DNA of 53,792 bases from Spirochaetia bacterium (GCA_025997795.1 BNVB01000007.1:1-53792), one strand, 5' to 3'; numbered from the stretch's first letter, positions 8,828 through 18,163 are shown. Program-made: numbers and translations. The notes: a model not told the origin generated them from the sequence alone.

Positions 8828-9928
8828 ATGAAAAACGATGTTAAGCGCTTTTTGCGAATAGCGGCGCTGCTTATTCTGGCGGCCTTCGTTTTTTCCGGCT
8901 GTGCCGGAGATCCGGATACCATTGATGATTCCCCTAATCTTGGTTTGGACAACCAGCTTAGTCCCGAGGCAGAGGACCTGGTCCAGCGGGGAATAAGCAG
9001 CCATGATCGGGGCGATTATCAAGCGGCCATTACGTACTATAAACAAGCTATGGCGCTGGCGCCGGATCATCCGGTGATCTACTACGAAATGGCCTTTTCC
9101 TATATTTCCCTGGATGATTCCCAGACGGCCCTGGAATTGGCCGACAAGGGACTAAACAGCGCCATAACCCGTAATTATACCGAAGTAATTCCCACGCTCT
9201 GCGATCTTAAAGGCTCGGCCCTGGACAATCTTGGCCGCAATGAAGAAGCCATAGAAGTGTACCTGACGGCGATAAACCAGTACGGCGCTTCCAGTACCCT
9301 TTTGTACTACAACCTGGGGGTAAGTTATTACCGCGTCAATAAACATACCGAAGCGGCAGAAGCGCTCCGCCAGGGACTTTTGCTTAACCCCAACCACGCC
9401 AGCAGTAACTTTCTTTTGGGCAAACTGTGTATGGAAGAAGGTAAAAAAACCCAGGCTTTTTATGCCCTCTGTTACTTCCTGCTCCTGGAACCCAACACAG
9501 ACCGCTCCGGCACATCCTACAATACGGTATTCCATATGCTCCAGCAGGAAGGAACAGAGGCTATCGGCGTTACAAACAATGGAACCTTTACCGCCTCGGA
9601 TATTGTTATTTCCATAGCTTTTACCCTGGACGAAGTAAACGTCCGCAAAAGCGATGTAGAAAAAACCCGGGCCAAACTGTACTATGTGTTTACCAATCTG
9701 GAAGAGCAAAAGAATTCCGGCAAGATAAACCGCAGCGCCGGGGACGAATTATGGTGGGATTTTTATGCTCCCTTTTTTTACCGCATCGCCAAGTCCGATT
9801 ATTTTGATACCTTCTGCCGTTATATCAGCCTTACTGCCGATCCCGAAGCGGACAACTGGATTGAAAACGGCCGCGATGAAATTGAAGGGTTCTTTACCTG
9901 GCTTAATGATTACCCGGCAGGGAAGTGA
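8828..9928 (+). CDS. TPR-repeat lipoprotein
   Basis: 366 residues from the ATG at 8828. This start is chosen because TAAGGAG lies upstream and it gives a normal lipoprotein signal: basic MKNDVKRFLR, a hydrophobic core, then FSGC with Cys25. An ATG at 8801 is possible but lacks an SD. After a short linker, TPR-like units run from about residue 50 to 230 (GDYQAAITYYKQAMALAPDHPVIYYE cut in two as GDYQAAITYYKQ and AMALAPDHPVIYYE; NLGVSYYRVNKHTEAAEALR). The C-terminal 130 residues are not recognised. Likely a periplasmic or membrane-facing scaffold. It follows polA by 30 nt and its TGA stop overlaps the GTG start of coaE. Confidence 0.75.
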   Translation: MKNDVKRFLRIAALLILAAFVFSGCAGDPDTIDDSPNLGLDNQLSPEAEDLVQRGISSHDRGDYQAAITYYKQAMALAPDHPVIYYEMAFSYISLDDSQTALELADKGLNSAITRNYTEVIPTLCDLKGSALDNLGRNEEAIEVYLTAINQYGASSTLLYYNLGVSYYRVNKHTEAAEALRQGLLLNPNHASSNFLLGKLCMEEGKKTQAFYALCYFLLLEPNTDRSGTSYNTVFHMLQQEGTEAIGVTNNGTFTASDIVISIAFTLDEVNVRKSDVEKTRAKLYYVFTNLEEQKNSGKINRSAGDELWWDFYAPFFYRIAKSDYFDTFCRYISLTADPEADNWIENGRDEIEGFFTWLNDYPAGK

Positions 9929-10536
9929 AACAGCTTAAGCTTATTGGCTTAACGGGACTTTACTGCGCGGGAAAAAACCACCTGGCGGCCCTGCTGGAAA
10001 AGCGGGGACTGCCCGTACTGGATGTGGATACCCTGGGCCACCAGGCGCTCCTGACGGAAAAGGCCGCCATAATCCGCCGCTTTGGGACGGCCATACTGGG
10101 ACCCGGCGGCGAAGTGGACCGCCGGCTTTTGGGAAAAAAAGTCTTTGGCAGCAGCGAAGAACTGGCCGCCCTGGAGGCAATTGTCCACCCCGCCGCCAAC
10201 CGCCTTACCGAAACATGGATAGCCGGGCAATCCCGGCTCTGTGTAATTAATGCGGCGGTAATCCATAAATCATCTGTTTATGAACGGCTTGATGCCCTTA
10301 TCGTAGTCCGCGCCCCGTTTTTTGTCCGCCTGTTCCGGGCCTGGAAGCGGGACCGCCTTCCTTTTAGGGAACTGGTAAAACGCCTGAACAGCCAAGTTAC
10401 GTTTCCCTTTAGAAGCGCCGGGAATACTCAACTTTTTTCCGCCCCCGCCGATATGTATAGGGTAAGCAATTTTCCCGGAACCCGGCGGTCCCTGGAAAAA
10501 CAAATAGCTGTCATATTGGGCAAAATTTCCCGGTAA
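9925..10536 (+). CDS. coaE: Dephospho-CoA kinase, variant P-loop
   Basis: 203 residues with a GTG start that overlaps the upstream stop (GTGA), showing translational coupling. The N-terminus LIGLTGLYCAGKNHLAALLEK is close to the CoaE P-loop but is given here as two parts: LIGLTGLYCAGKN and HLAALLEK. PVLDVDTLGHQAL matches the CoaE substrate-site DxD region. IVHPAANRL corresponds to the conserved HP motif, and the lid region is rich in Arg. The enzyme phosphorylates dephospho-CoA in the last step of CoA synthesis. The usual Ser/Thr after GK is Asn, an unusual change for a P-loop kinase, although the rest of the fold looks intact. The C-terminus (RRSLEKQIAVIL) fits the family. Confidence 0.85.
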   Translation: MKQLKLIGLTGLYCAGKNHLAALLEKRGLPVLDVDTLGHQALLTEKAAIIRRFGTAILGPGGEVDRRLLGKKVFGSSEELAALEAIVHPAANRLTETWIAGQSRLCVINAAVIHKSSVYERLDALIVVRAPFFVRLFRAWKRDRLPFRELVKRLNSQVTFPFRSAGNTQLFSAPADMYRVSNFPGTRRSLEKQIAVILGKISR

Positions 10537-10565
10537 ATGCCCTTGATTAGAAATTAGAGGATAAC

Positions 10566-11297
10566 ATGGAAGGATCCGTTATGGAAAAGAAAAAACTACT
10601 GCTTGTGGCTGTTTCGGTGGGGGTATTTTTGGTAATCGTGGTAAGCGCTGCGATACTGGTCTTTTTTAGGCCCGGCGCTTCCCCTTCCCCAGGTTCCGGA
10701 ACTTCTGTTTCAACAAATCTGCCTGCTTCAGGGCCCAGCCGTTCTGCCACCACCGATCCGGCAGAACTGATTAAGGACGATAAGTACCAGGGTCTCCAGA
10801 ACCCCGCGGCTATTTCTCCTATTCAGGAAAATACGATTAATATTTATGGCGAATCCAGCCTGATTGTAGACAGTAAAGATCAGGAAGGAGCCACAAGGAT
10901 GAAGATCAACGCTCCAAGTACTGCCGGAGTGCCTAAACCTGTCCAGCCTGCTCAACCCGCTCCTGCCAAACCTGCTGCGGCTCCGGCCAAGCCCGCTCCG
11001 GATCCTGCGGTGGTAAAACCGGCGGCTCCCGTTGCCCCCAAAAAATCGTACAACGATTTTTGGGTACAGGCAGGGTCTTTTTCTACCAGAGAGCGGGCCG
11101 ACAGGGTAAAAACCACCCTGGACGGCAAGGGAATTGCCGCTGTTATTACCAACCAGGATATTAACGGCAGTACCTATTACCGGGTTAGGGTTGGTCCCTA
11201 TACTTCCCAAAATGAAGCGGACTATTGGCTGGCGATGATTAAATCGATTGACGGTTTCCAGAACAGCCAGGTTTGGGAGAGCCAATCGTACCGTTAG
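10566..11297 (+). CDS. SPOR-domain membrane protein
   Basis: 243 residues. A single N-terminal membrane helix lies at about residues 10-34 (LLLVAVSVGVFLVIVVSAAI) and is followed by a periplasmic low-complexity Pro/Ala linker (about 115-155, PAKPAAAPAKPAPDP). The C-terminal SPOR domain (about 162-243) shows FWVQAGSFSTRERAD, GIAAVITNQDINGSTYYRV and RVGPYTSQNEAD. SPOR domains bind denuded peptidoglycan at division sites, so a role in cell division or envelope constriction is likely. The start is supported by AGAGG 6-7 nt upstream; a second ATG five codons later is possible. A terminator follows at 11358-11388, so this is probably the last gene of the polA run. Confidence 0.85.
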   Translation: MEGSVMEKKKLLLVAVSVGVFLVIVVSAAILVFFRPGASPSPGSGTSVSTNLPASGPSRSATTDPAELIKDDKYQGLQNPAAISPIQENTINIYGESSLIVDSKDQEGATRMKINAPSTAGVPKPVQPAQPAPAKPAAAPAKPAPDPAVVKPAAPVAPKKSYNDFWVQAGSFSTRERADRVKTTLDGKGIAAVITNQDINGSTYYRVRVGPYTSQNEADYWLAMIKSIDGFQNSQVWESQSYR

Positions 11298-11357
11298 GAA
11301 TGTCTACAAATGCCGCATAACGGCAGGTTCCCAAGGAACCACTAAAAAAGGGTGTAA

Positions 11358-11388
11358 GGCTGTCCGGGAAACCGGCGGCCTTTTTTTT
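11358..11388 (+). terminator. Rho-independent terminator after the SPOR gene
   Basis: GGCTGTCCGG, a GAAA loop and CCGGCGGCC form a GC-rich stem with one bulged T, followed by eight T residues (11381-11388). It sits between the plus-strand SPOR gene and the end of the minus-strand lipoprotein gene. Confidence 0.85.
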
Positions 11389-11390
11389 AT

Positions 11391-12545
11391 TTAATCCCAG
11401 TCGCCATCTTGAACGCCGCCAGAAGTAATAAACCGGTCATCCCCCGGACCGCTATTGGAGTCGCGTTTTTGTGAAGCTGGAACGGGCGGATTTCCTGGAA
11501 AATACACCTGCCGCCCATTACTGGCAGTATTATCAATTATACGGCTGTTGTTGTTTTTCCAAAAGCCTCCGCTCCCCGCGCCATACTCAACATATACCCC
11601 GCCGCCGTTGTTGGTAGCGGTATTATTGCTGATAGTTCCGCCATTCATGGTAAACTTGCCAGCTGACCCAACACACACTCCGCCGCCGTTACTCGCAGTA
11701 TTACCACTGATAGTTCCGCCTTCCATGATAAACTCGCCTGTGGAGACATATACCCCGCCGCCGTAGCCGGCGATATTATTATCGGAGATTTTTCCGCCTT
11801 TTATGGTAAAGGTACCGCCGTTAACATACACTGCACTTTCAGAGTTCCCGAAAAGGTGTACTTCGCTTCCAAGAATCAGCTCGTTGCTTGTCTGTATTAT
11901 GTGTTTTGTTGAAGAGCTGCCATCTAGTTTTATATTTTCCAGAGACAGTTTGCCACTAGCACCGATAGTGATAAAAATTGAGCTAGTATCGGTACGGCGC
12001 AGCGTATGGCCCCTGCCGCTAATCGTAATATTTTTACTTCCATCAATAGTAAAGCTGGTTGTTGTAATATCCCCTAACAGCCGTATATCTGCAGATCCCC
12101 CTACTATGGTAGTAATGAAAGGCCCCAGATCGAAACATTGAAAGACAAGGTGAGGAATGTCAAAAATTCGGCCATCGTATTCTACTACCAGCGGTACGAT
12201 ATACTCATTGGGAGTTGTTGGATTTGCAATTTTTATTTGTGCAAAAGTACCGCTGGAATTTTCCAGTGTGATGTCACTTGAGAATTCGATGTCATCGCGC
12301 AATCTGAAATTGAGTTTTAGATTGCGGGGATTATTCAGGTATACATCAATTAAAACATCTGAACCGGGAATAATAACATTATATGTACCATCTACTTCAA
12401 ACATCGCCCCCCGGAACTCGGTGGTTGCGTCTATATCCGCCGTATGGTCCAAAAAATACTCCACCGGGGACGTACAGCCGGAAAAAAGGGCAAGCGCCAA
12501 AACGGCAAGACAGATCGTTTTATGGGGCAAAATGCTGGCATTCAT
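11391..12545 (-). CDS. Lipoprotein with parallel beta-helix repeats
   Basis: 384 residues from the ATG at 12545, preferred over an ORF start 28 codons further upstream because it gives a proper lipoprotein signal (MNASILPHKTICLAVLALAL then FSGC, Cys24). The middle part is a beta-sandwich-like region. The C-terminal half has tandem right-handed beta-helix rungs of the type GGTISGNTASNGGGVCV, repeated with GGxISxN and NGGGVYV, as in polymorphic outer-membrane or autotransporter-like proteins common in treponemes. It probably sits on the cell surface or in the periplasm; the ligand is unknown. No SD precedes the ATG, while a TATACT box lies 6 nt upstream, so leaderless expression is likely. Confidence 0.75.
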   Translation of the reverse strand: MNASILPHKTICLAVLALALFSGCTSPVEYFLDHTADIDATTEFRGAMFEVDGTYNVIIPGSDVLIDVYLNNPRNLKLNFRLRDDIEFSSDITLENSSGTFAQIKIANPTTPNEYIVPLVVEYDGRIFDIPHLVFQCFDLGPFITTIVGGSADIRLLGDITTTSFTIDGSKNITISGRGHTLRRTDTSSIFITIGASGKLSLENIKLDGSSSTKHIIQTSNELILGSEVHLFGNSESAVYVNGGTFTIKGGKISDNNIAGYGGGVYVSTGEFIMEGGTISGNTASNGGGVCVGSAGKFTMNGGTISNNTATNNGGGVYVEYGAGSGGFWKNNNSRIIDNTASNGRQVYFPGNPPVPASQKRDSNSGPGDDRFITSGGVQDGDWD

Positions 12546-12551
12546 GTCATT

Positions 12552-12580
12552 AGTATAACACGGGATTATGGCTGGCGCAA
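12552..12580 (-). promoter_or_regulatory. Promoter of the beta-helix lipoprotein gene
   Basis: On the minus strand, TTGCGC (12580-12575), a 17-bp spacer and TATACT (12557-12552) lie 6 nt before the ATG at 12545. The start of transcription would fall at about the start codon. Confidence 0.5.
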
Positions 12581-12685
12581 CATGGTAAGTAAATTGGTAT
12601 TTTTGCGTAAGAATACGTCTCCAATACAAGCGCCACGTTTACTATTGCCATAGATAGGTATACCCCTGCGCCTATGGAGGAAACT

Positions 12686-13579
12686 ATGGCGAACTATCAT
12701 TTTAGGTCACTCGACCCGGTTATCGATCCCTGCTGGGATCCGGTATTTAAAAGCATCTTTACCAAAGATACTGTCCCGTCAGAAATAGCCCGGAAAAAGC
12801 TGCTATCTGCTATTTTGGAAGAGCCTGTGGAAAAGCTCCGCATTACCGCCAATGAACCGCCGGTTTCCCGGCTGGATCAGCGGCAGATCCGCTATGACAT
12901 TCACTGTCTCTTTAACTCCGGCGAACGGGCCAACATAGAGATGACTCTCTATCCAAATGCCTGGGAACCGCTCCGGCTGGAGTACTATTTGGGCCGCCTC
13001 TTTACCAGCCAGAAAATCCGGGGCGATAATGCTTCCTATGGCAGCTTACGCCGGAGTTACCAGATATCCCTCCTGGCAAAACGGAAACTGTTTAATGACG
13101 ACCGCTTTAATCACCACTTTATGTACTATGACCCGGAGAGTAAACTATCATTAGGTGGACGAACGGCGATAATCACCTTAGAATTAGAAAAGCTGGAATC
13201 AACGGCGAAAAAAGATGTTTCGGCCATGAGCGAAAAAGAACGCTGGGCGGTCTTTTTCCGGTATTATAACGATACGGCAAAGCAGGCCATAATAGACCAG
13301 ATAATCCACGAGGAGGAGGGCATAGCAATGGCAGCGGAAGTAATTGATGGTTTTACGGCAGACGAAGTAGCCTATTTTCACGAAATGAGCGTGGAAAAGT
13401 ACGACCTGGATATGCGAGCCCACCGGCAGGAAGCCTGGATAGAAGGTGAGGCAAAGGGCATCGCAGAAGGCAGAACAAAGGGCAGAGTAGAAGGTGAGGC
13501 AAGGGTGCTGGAATTGCTTAAAAAGTCGGGATATGACACCCGGGAGATAGAAACGGCGCTGAAAAACAGCGCAAAATAA
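12686..13579 (+). CDS. Rpn-family PD-(D/E)XK nuclease / putative transposase
   Basis: 297 residues. The start at 12686 follows GGAGG at proper spacing; an ATG at 12674 lies upstream of that SD. The N-terminus (DPVIDPCWDPVFKSIFT), the YDIHCLFNSGERANIEMT core and the C-terminal Gly/Glu/Lys repeat (GIAEGRTKGRVEGEAR) are the marks of the Rpn / PDDEXK_2 family, often annotated as transposases and linked to RecA-independent recombination. The catalytic Asp of YDIH and Glu of NIEMT are present, but the family's usual NIEMQ has Thr in the last place, so activity is uncertain. No terminal inverted repeats were seen around it. It converges on rfuD with a 5-nt gap. Confidence 0.8.
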   Translation: MANYHFRSLDPVIDPCWDPVFKSIFTKDTVPSEIARKKLLSAILEEPVEKLRITANEPPVSRLDQRQIRYDIHCLFNSGERANIEMTLYPNAWEPLRLEYYLGRLFTSQKIRGDNASYGSLRRSYQISLLAKRKLFNDDRFNHHFMYYDPESKLSLGGRTAIITLELEKLESTAKKDVSAMSEKERWAVFFRYYNDTAKQAIIDQIIHEEEGIAMAAEVIDGFTADEVAYFHEMSVEKYDLDMRAHRQEAWIEGEAKGIAEGRTKGRVEGEARVLELLKKSGYDTREIETALKNSAK

Positions 13580-13584
13580 CCCGG

Positions 13585-14484
13585 CTAGCGCAGGGGAAAT
13601 TGAGCTTTCCGCTTCTCGTTTACCCACCGGGAAAAAACATACAGGATTAACGCCATGGCATGGGGCAGGCCGAGCATGGCTGTGGAGGAAACTCCGGTAA
13701 GGCCCTGAAGGTTTTGTTCCGCCAGTTCCGCCAGGGCAAATACCAGCGCGGCGGCAAAAATTCCCCCGGCATGGCGGAAGCCCAGGTATACTGCGGCAAG
13801 GCTTATCCAGCCGCGGCCTGCTACGCCGCCCGGCGTATAGGCCCCCACCCGGAAGGTAAGGGATGCGCCGGCAATTACTGCCAGGAATGCTGATGCGGCC
13901 CAGGCACATTCCCAATAGCGGCCGGGCCGTATGCCCCGTTCCTTGGCGGCGGCAGGAGAAAGCCCCGATGCCCGCAGACGGAGTCCCCAGGGGGTCCGGC
14001 CGATAAACAGCGCTATAACAATAACGGTAAACCAGGAAATGTACACCAAAGAAAGGTGCCCCGAAACAAGCGGCCCCAAAAGCGGAATATTTTCTACCAC
14101 GGGGATAGTGATATGATGGGGCAGAACAAAACCGGGATTACGAAGCACTCCCTTGGTGCCAAACCACAGTATCGAAAGGGCATCGGTAATTCCTCCGGCG
14201 GCGATGTTTACCGCCAGGCCTGCAATAAACGGATTGGCCCGGGTCTTTCGTACAAAATGAGCAAGTCCCCATCCGGCCAGTGCGGCGGCACAGGCGCTGA
14301 TGGCGGTTCCCAGAAATACCGATCCGGTCCATCCGGTGATGATCCAGGAAAAAAACGCTCCGGCGCTCATGAAGCCTTCGGTAAAGATGGCCAGCGCGCC
14401 TGCCAGATCGGTTAAGAGCGCCCCGGACGAAGCGATAATAAGGGGAGCGGCGGAGGTAAAAAGGCGGTCCAAAAAACCACTCAT
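13585..14484 (-). CDS. rfuD: Riboflavin ABC transporter permease RfuD
   Basis: 299 residues with about eight hydrophobic segments, of the BPD_transp_2 (BMP-type nucleoside/riboflavin) permease family. GLAVNIAAGGITDALSILWF and the GGVAGRGWISLAAVYLG segment are typical. It pairs with the RfuC permease to form the inner-membrane channel. It is the last gene of rfuABCD, 13 nt after rfuC, under the FMN riboswitch. The substrate call rests on the riboswitch and gene order; without them these permeases look like purine nucleoside transporters. Confidence 0.85.
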   Translation of the reverse strand: MSGFLDRLFTSAAPLIIASSGALLTDLAGALAIFTEGFMSAGAFFSWIITGWTGSVFLGTAISACAAALAGWGLAHFVRKTRANPFIAGLAVNIAAGGITDALSILWFGTKGVLRNPGFVLPHHITIPVVENIPLLGPLVSGHLSLVYISWFTVIVIALFIGRTPWGLRLRASGLSPAAAKERGIRPGRYWECAWAASAFLAVIAGASLTFRVGAYTPGGVAGRGWISLAAVYLGFRHAGGIFAAALVFALAELAEQNLQGLTGVSSTAMLGLPHAMALILYVFSRWVNEKRKAQFPLR

Positions 14485-14497
14485 GGTGCGCTCCTCT

Positions 14498-15535
14498 TCA
14501 CATCCCCCTCCCGCTCAGGTAACGGCTGCCAAAGGGCAGGGCCGCCAGCAGCAATACCGCCGCCTGAATAAATGCCGCCGTTTCATAACCAAAACTTGCC
14601 TGGAGCATGGCAGCGTCTGCTCCGGCTTTGATGGCGCCAAAACAAAATACCGCAGGCAAAAGCAGGAACGGCTCATTCCCGGCAATAAGCGCCATGGCAA
14701 TGCCGTTCCATCCCAGGCCGCCGGGAAAACCCTGGTAACACATTCCGTAGGTTCCTGCCACGGCAAAAAAACCGGCAAGCCCCGCAATGCTCCCCGATAC
14801 GGCCATGGCGGGAACAAAACGTTTTTCTGCGTTGATCCCGCCAAACCGGGCCAGGTCCGGCGCGGCCCCGGCAATGCGGAAGCGGTACCCAATAACAGTC
14901 CGGTGAATAAAAATACGGAACAGTATGGTAAATACAATGGCAATAATAATAGAAACCGACAATGCCGAAGGCGGCAGTATTTTTGGCAAAAGCCGGTTCG
15001 GCGCAAACTGTTCCGTAGCCAGAAGATTTGCCTGGGGGTTACGCAGAATCGCCGAAACAAGAAAATCCCCCAGTGGAGACAAAGCGGCGGCAAGCAAAAA
15101 AGAAGTGATCAGTTCGCTGGCGCCAAAACGTTTACGGAGCAGACCGGAAACACCGCCCATGGCGCCCCCGGTTAAAACCGCCGCCAGGGCCGCTAAACAA
15201 AGCATTACCGGACCGGGAAGTCCTGTTTTGTTCAACAACACCACCGCGGCGGCGCACCCTCCCAGATAAATTTGCCCTTCGCCGCCCAGGTTAAAACAAC
15301 CGCCGCGGAACGCCGCCGCCGACCCCAGCGCGGCGGTAAGCAAGAGCGCCATACTGTCCAGGGTGTTTCCCAAAAACCAGGAATTTCGCCAGGGACCGGT
15401 AAAAAAGGCGGCGAATGTTTTTGGCGGATTATCCGAACCGGCCAGAATAAATATCAGGGGAATTACGAGGGCCGCTCCCAACGGAATAAGAGCGGCCAAC
15501 AATAAATCGCTGTAGAACGAAGATGCTTTCTTCAT
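14498..15535 (-). CDS. rfuC: Riboflavin ABC transporter permease RfuC
   Basis: 345 residues, hydrophobic, with the family motif FNLGGEGQIYLGG near residue 85 and several membrane segments. It is the partner of RfuD in the membrane part of the importer. The ATG overlaps the rfuB stop (ATGA), so the two are translationally coupled. Assignment to riboflavin rather than nucleoside uptake follows from the FMN riboswitch upstream of the operon and the known spirochaete RfuABCD system. Confidence 0.85.
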   Translation of the reverse strand: MKKASSFYSDLLLAALIPLGAALVIPLIFILAGSDNPPKTFAAFFTGPWRNSWFLGNTLDSMALLLTAALGSAAAFRGGCFNLGGEGQIYLGGCAAAVVLLNKTGLPGPVMLCLAALAAVLTGGAMGGVSGLLRKRFGASELITSFLLAAALSPLGDFLVSAILRNPQANLLATEQFAPNRLLPKILPPSALSVSIIIAIVFTILFRIFIHRTVIGYRFRIAGAAPDLARFGGINAEKRFVPAMAVSGSIAGLAGFFAVAGTYGMCYQGFPGGLGWNGIAMALIAGNEPFLLLPAVFCFGAIKAGADAAMLQASFGYETAAFIQAAVLLLAALPFGSRYLSGRGM

Positions 15536-17073
15536 ACCATGGCTTCCCGAATTGTCTCCTGCAATGCCGCCGGAACGTCCTGCCCCGTCAGCGCAGCGGC
15601 AACGGAAAAAACGCCGTTCCGCAGTACCATAATAGAATCGGACAAACTTAACAGTTCTTCTACATCGGTAGAAAAAATCAATATTGCCGTACCGGCGGCG
15701 GCTTTTTCCCGCAGGAGAAACGCCAGCCTTTTCCGGTAACGCCGATCCAGGCCGCGGCCCGGATCGGAAAGAACCAGGAGTGAGGCATTTTCCTGCAATT
15801 CTCTGGTAATCAGTATCCGTTGAAGCTGTCCGCCGGAAAAAGCCGTGCTCGCCGCTTTTTCCCGGCTGGGAACTTTTGACAGTGACATGATCGAATTAAC
15901 CCAGCGCTTAATTTCTTTTTTATCCAGGAATCCCCGGTGTTCTAAACGGCGGTGGGCGTGGATTAAAAGCATATCACGGATAGACAGCGCTTCTTCGTTC
16001 CGGGTTCCCAGGTATGCGCCCCCGGCATCGCGGAACGCCTTAACCCGTTCCGTTTCCGGCAGGACCGATCCGTTTATGTTAAGCAAACCCGACGAAGGAA
16101 GAAAACCCGTTACCGCCAGTTCCAGCGTTTCCAGTCCGCTGTCCCGTACCCCTGCAATGCCCATGATCCTGCCCCGTTCCAGTTTAAGGCTTAACCCCCG
16201 GATCAGGGGTCGCCCCGGAACATTAACGGCAAAATCTTTCAGGACCAGGGCAGGAGGACCGGCAAACAAAAGATCTCCCGCAGCGGCGGTTCCGGCAAAA
16301 CTTGTACTTACGTCGGCATGGAGAGCTTCGGTACCAAAGATAAGTTCTCCAAGGGAACCGGCATCCAGTTCACCGGCCTTGGCGGAGGCTTGCGTTTTCC
16401 CCTGACGGAGTACTGTTATCCGGTCCGCCAGTTTAAGGGTTTCATCCAGCTTGTGGGAAATAAGCACAATCCCCTTGCCTTCATCCCGCAGCTGCTTAAA
16501 GAGCTTAAAAAGATTTTCTGTTTCGCCGGGACTAAGTACGGCGGTGGGTTCGTCAAAAATAAGGTACCGTACATTTCGCAGCAAGAGGGCAAGGATAGCC
16601 GCCTTTTGCCCTTCGCTTACGGTAAGTCTTTCTGTGAAAGTATCCAGGGGAAGGCCAAAACGGAAGCGGTCATTCACAGCGGCAATGCTCTGCCGTTTGG
16701 TATGGCGGTTCATCCATATCGCAGGCCGCGCCTGTGATCCAACAGCGCAGCTTTCCCAAACCAGAAAACCCGGGATATGATGCGGATGCTGACGGACCAT
16801 GCCGATCCCTGCAGAAAGGGCCCTGGCTGGAGAAGAAAAACGCTGTTCCTTTCCGTCCACAAAAATGCGGCCCGGCCGGGCAGTGTGCGTGCCAATCCGC
16901 TCTTCACCGGGTTTCATAAAGCCCGCCATGATATGCATCAACGTTGATTTGCCTGCGCCGTTTTCTCCCAAAAGTGCATGTATCTCTCCTTCACAAAGAT
17001 CGAAATCCGCTCCATCCAAAGCCTTGACCCCATTGGAGGAAAAAACTTTTCGTATCTTCTTCAGCTCTACCAT
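15532..17073 (-). CDS. rfuB: Riboflavin ABC transporter ATPase RfuB
   Basis: 513 residues with two fused ATPase domains. The first has Walker A GENGAGKST (about residue 36), signature LTVSEGQKAAIL and Walker B YLIFDEPTAVL. The second has a degenerate P-loop (GIAGVRDSGLETLELA), an intact signature FSGGQLQRILI and LLVLSDPGRGLD, as usual for BMP/MglA-type ATPases in which the second site is altered. It energises riboflavin import with RfuC and RfuD. It begins 4 nt after the rfuA stop, with no separate SD, suggesting coupling. Confidence 0.88.
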   Translation of the reverse strand: MVELKKIRKVFSSNGVKALDGADFDLCEGEIHALLGENGAGKSTLMHIMAGFMKPGEERIGTHTARPGRIFVDGKEQRFSSPARALSAGIGMVRQHPHHIPGFLVWESCAVGSQARPAIWMNRHTKRQSIAAVNDRFRFGLPLDTFTERLTVSEGQKAAILALLLRNVRYLIFDEPTAVLSPGETENLFKLFKQLRDEGKGIVLISHKLDETLKLADRITVLRQGKTQASAKAGELDAGSLGELIFGTEALHADVSTSFAGTAAAGDLLFAGPPALVLKDFAVNVPGRPLIRGLSLKLERGRIMGIAGVRDSGLETLELAVTGFLPSSGLLNINGSVLPETERVKAFRDAGGAYLGTRNEEALSIRDMLLIHAHRRLEHRGFLDKKEIKRWVNSIMSLSKVPSREKAASTAFSGGQLQRILITRELQENASLLVLSDPGRGLDRRYRKRLAFLLREKAAAGTAILIFSTDVEELLSLSDSIMVLRNGVFSVAAALTGQDVPAALQETIREAMV

Positions 17074-17077
17074 ATAG

Positions 17078-18163
17078 TTACAAGTTCAAAACCAATTCGC
17101 CGGAACGGATACGGCCGATCATCGCAGCCTGTTTTTCCCGTGTAAGCGGAGAAACCGCTTCGCGGTACAATGGATCGTCTTCTATAAAATCAACATAACC
17201 GTCGTTAACACCCAGGGTTTCCGCTGTGCCAAAGGGCAGTATTCCTTCCAGGTAACGTTGTACCTGATTAAAGGCCGCCGTATCCTGATACAACACGGCG
17301 CTGCCTATCACCGTGCCGGGGCGGATTGCATAGCCGTTGGTGTCGAACCATACTACTTTGGCCCCATGTTGACTCGCCGTGTTGACCACCCCTTCGTTGG
17401 CTCCGCCGGCAATGCAGAGCAGCACCTTGATGCCGCCGCCCTGAATCATATCCGCCGCCAGTTCCGCCGCTTTGGCCGCATCGTACCAGTTTCCCACAAT
17501 ACGAAAATCCACCGTGTAGGCAGGATGTACCGCCCTGGCGCCCTCCAAAAAACCGGGAAGGATAACCTGGTTCATAACCGGATACTCCTGGGCTGCCACA
17601 AGGCCGATCTGCCGCACAATCCCACTAGGATTTTTCCCGCCGGTGGCGGCAAATTCTTCCGTTTCCAGCGCGGCGATATAACCCGCCATATAGGCCTGCT
17701 CCCGCTGGTTATACCGGAGCGTATACACCCTGGGATTAGCTCCCAATTCGCCGTCCAAAAGCAAAAAATACTGCTGGGGAAATTTTACCGACACCCGGGA
17801 AACAATATCGGGCAGTGAAGGATTGGCAGATACAATAAGATTATACGAACCGGAAGCTGCCATGGAGGTAATTTTGTTTTCCCATTCCGCCTGGTTGTAC
17901 CCTCCTTCAATGACGGTAACCGCTGCCTGGTTTTCGTCTGCCTTGGCATTGTATGCTTCCACACCGGCCTGGACACCCTGGGCAAGCATTTCGTATACGG
18001 CGCTGCCAGAACGCACACCGGGTATAAAAACCCCAATGGAAATAGCGGAATTTTCGGCACTTGCTTTTGTTATGTTTTTATTCTTGCAGGCGAAGATTAT
18101 TATAGAAAAAAGAAGCGTACCGGCAAGTATGGCCGCAAGTGTAGTAAACAACGGACGTTTCAT
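17078..18163 (-). CDS. rfuA: Riboflavin-binding lipoprotein RfuA (BMP family)
   Basis: 361 residues. The start at 18163 is chosen because GGAGG lies 5-6 nt upstream; four codons further upstream is another ATG. The signal ends in IIFAC with Cys26 as the lipidated residue. The mature part is a BMP-type periplasmic binding fold (ISIGVFIPGVRSGSAVYEML, VKVVWFDTNG-like segments and IGSAVLYQDTAAF). In spirochaetes the BMP-type protein RfuA (TP0298 in T. pallidum) binds riboflavin. The FMN riboswitch directly upstream strongly supports this ligand over purine nucleosides. Confidence 0.88.
   Translation of the reverse strand: MKRPLFTTLAAILAGTLLFSIIIFACKNKNITKASAENSAISIGVFIPGVRSGSAVYEMLAQGVQAGVEAYNAKADENQAAVTVIEGGYNQAEWENKITSMAASGSYNLIVSANPSLPDIVSRVSVKFPQQYFLLLDGELGANPRVYTLRYNQREQAYMAGYIAALETEEFAATGGKNPSGIVRQIGLVAAQEYPVMNQVILPGFLEGARAVHPAYTVDFRIVGNWYDAAKAAELAADMIQGGGIKVLLCIAGGANEGVVNTASQHGAKVVWFDTNGYAIRPGTVIGSAVLYQDTAAFNQVQRYLEGILPFGTAETLGVNDGYVDFIEDDPLYREAVSPLTREKQAAMIGRIRSGELVLNL

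Noticed and set aside
12686..13579. An insertion sequence around the Rpn-like gene
   Set aside because: No terminal inverted repeats or target-site duplication could be seen; the gene is kept as a single CDS.
13585..18163. Purine nucleoside transporter
   Set aside because: The protein families allow it, but the FMN riboswitch directly upstream and the spirochaete RfuABCD precedent favour riboflavin.
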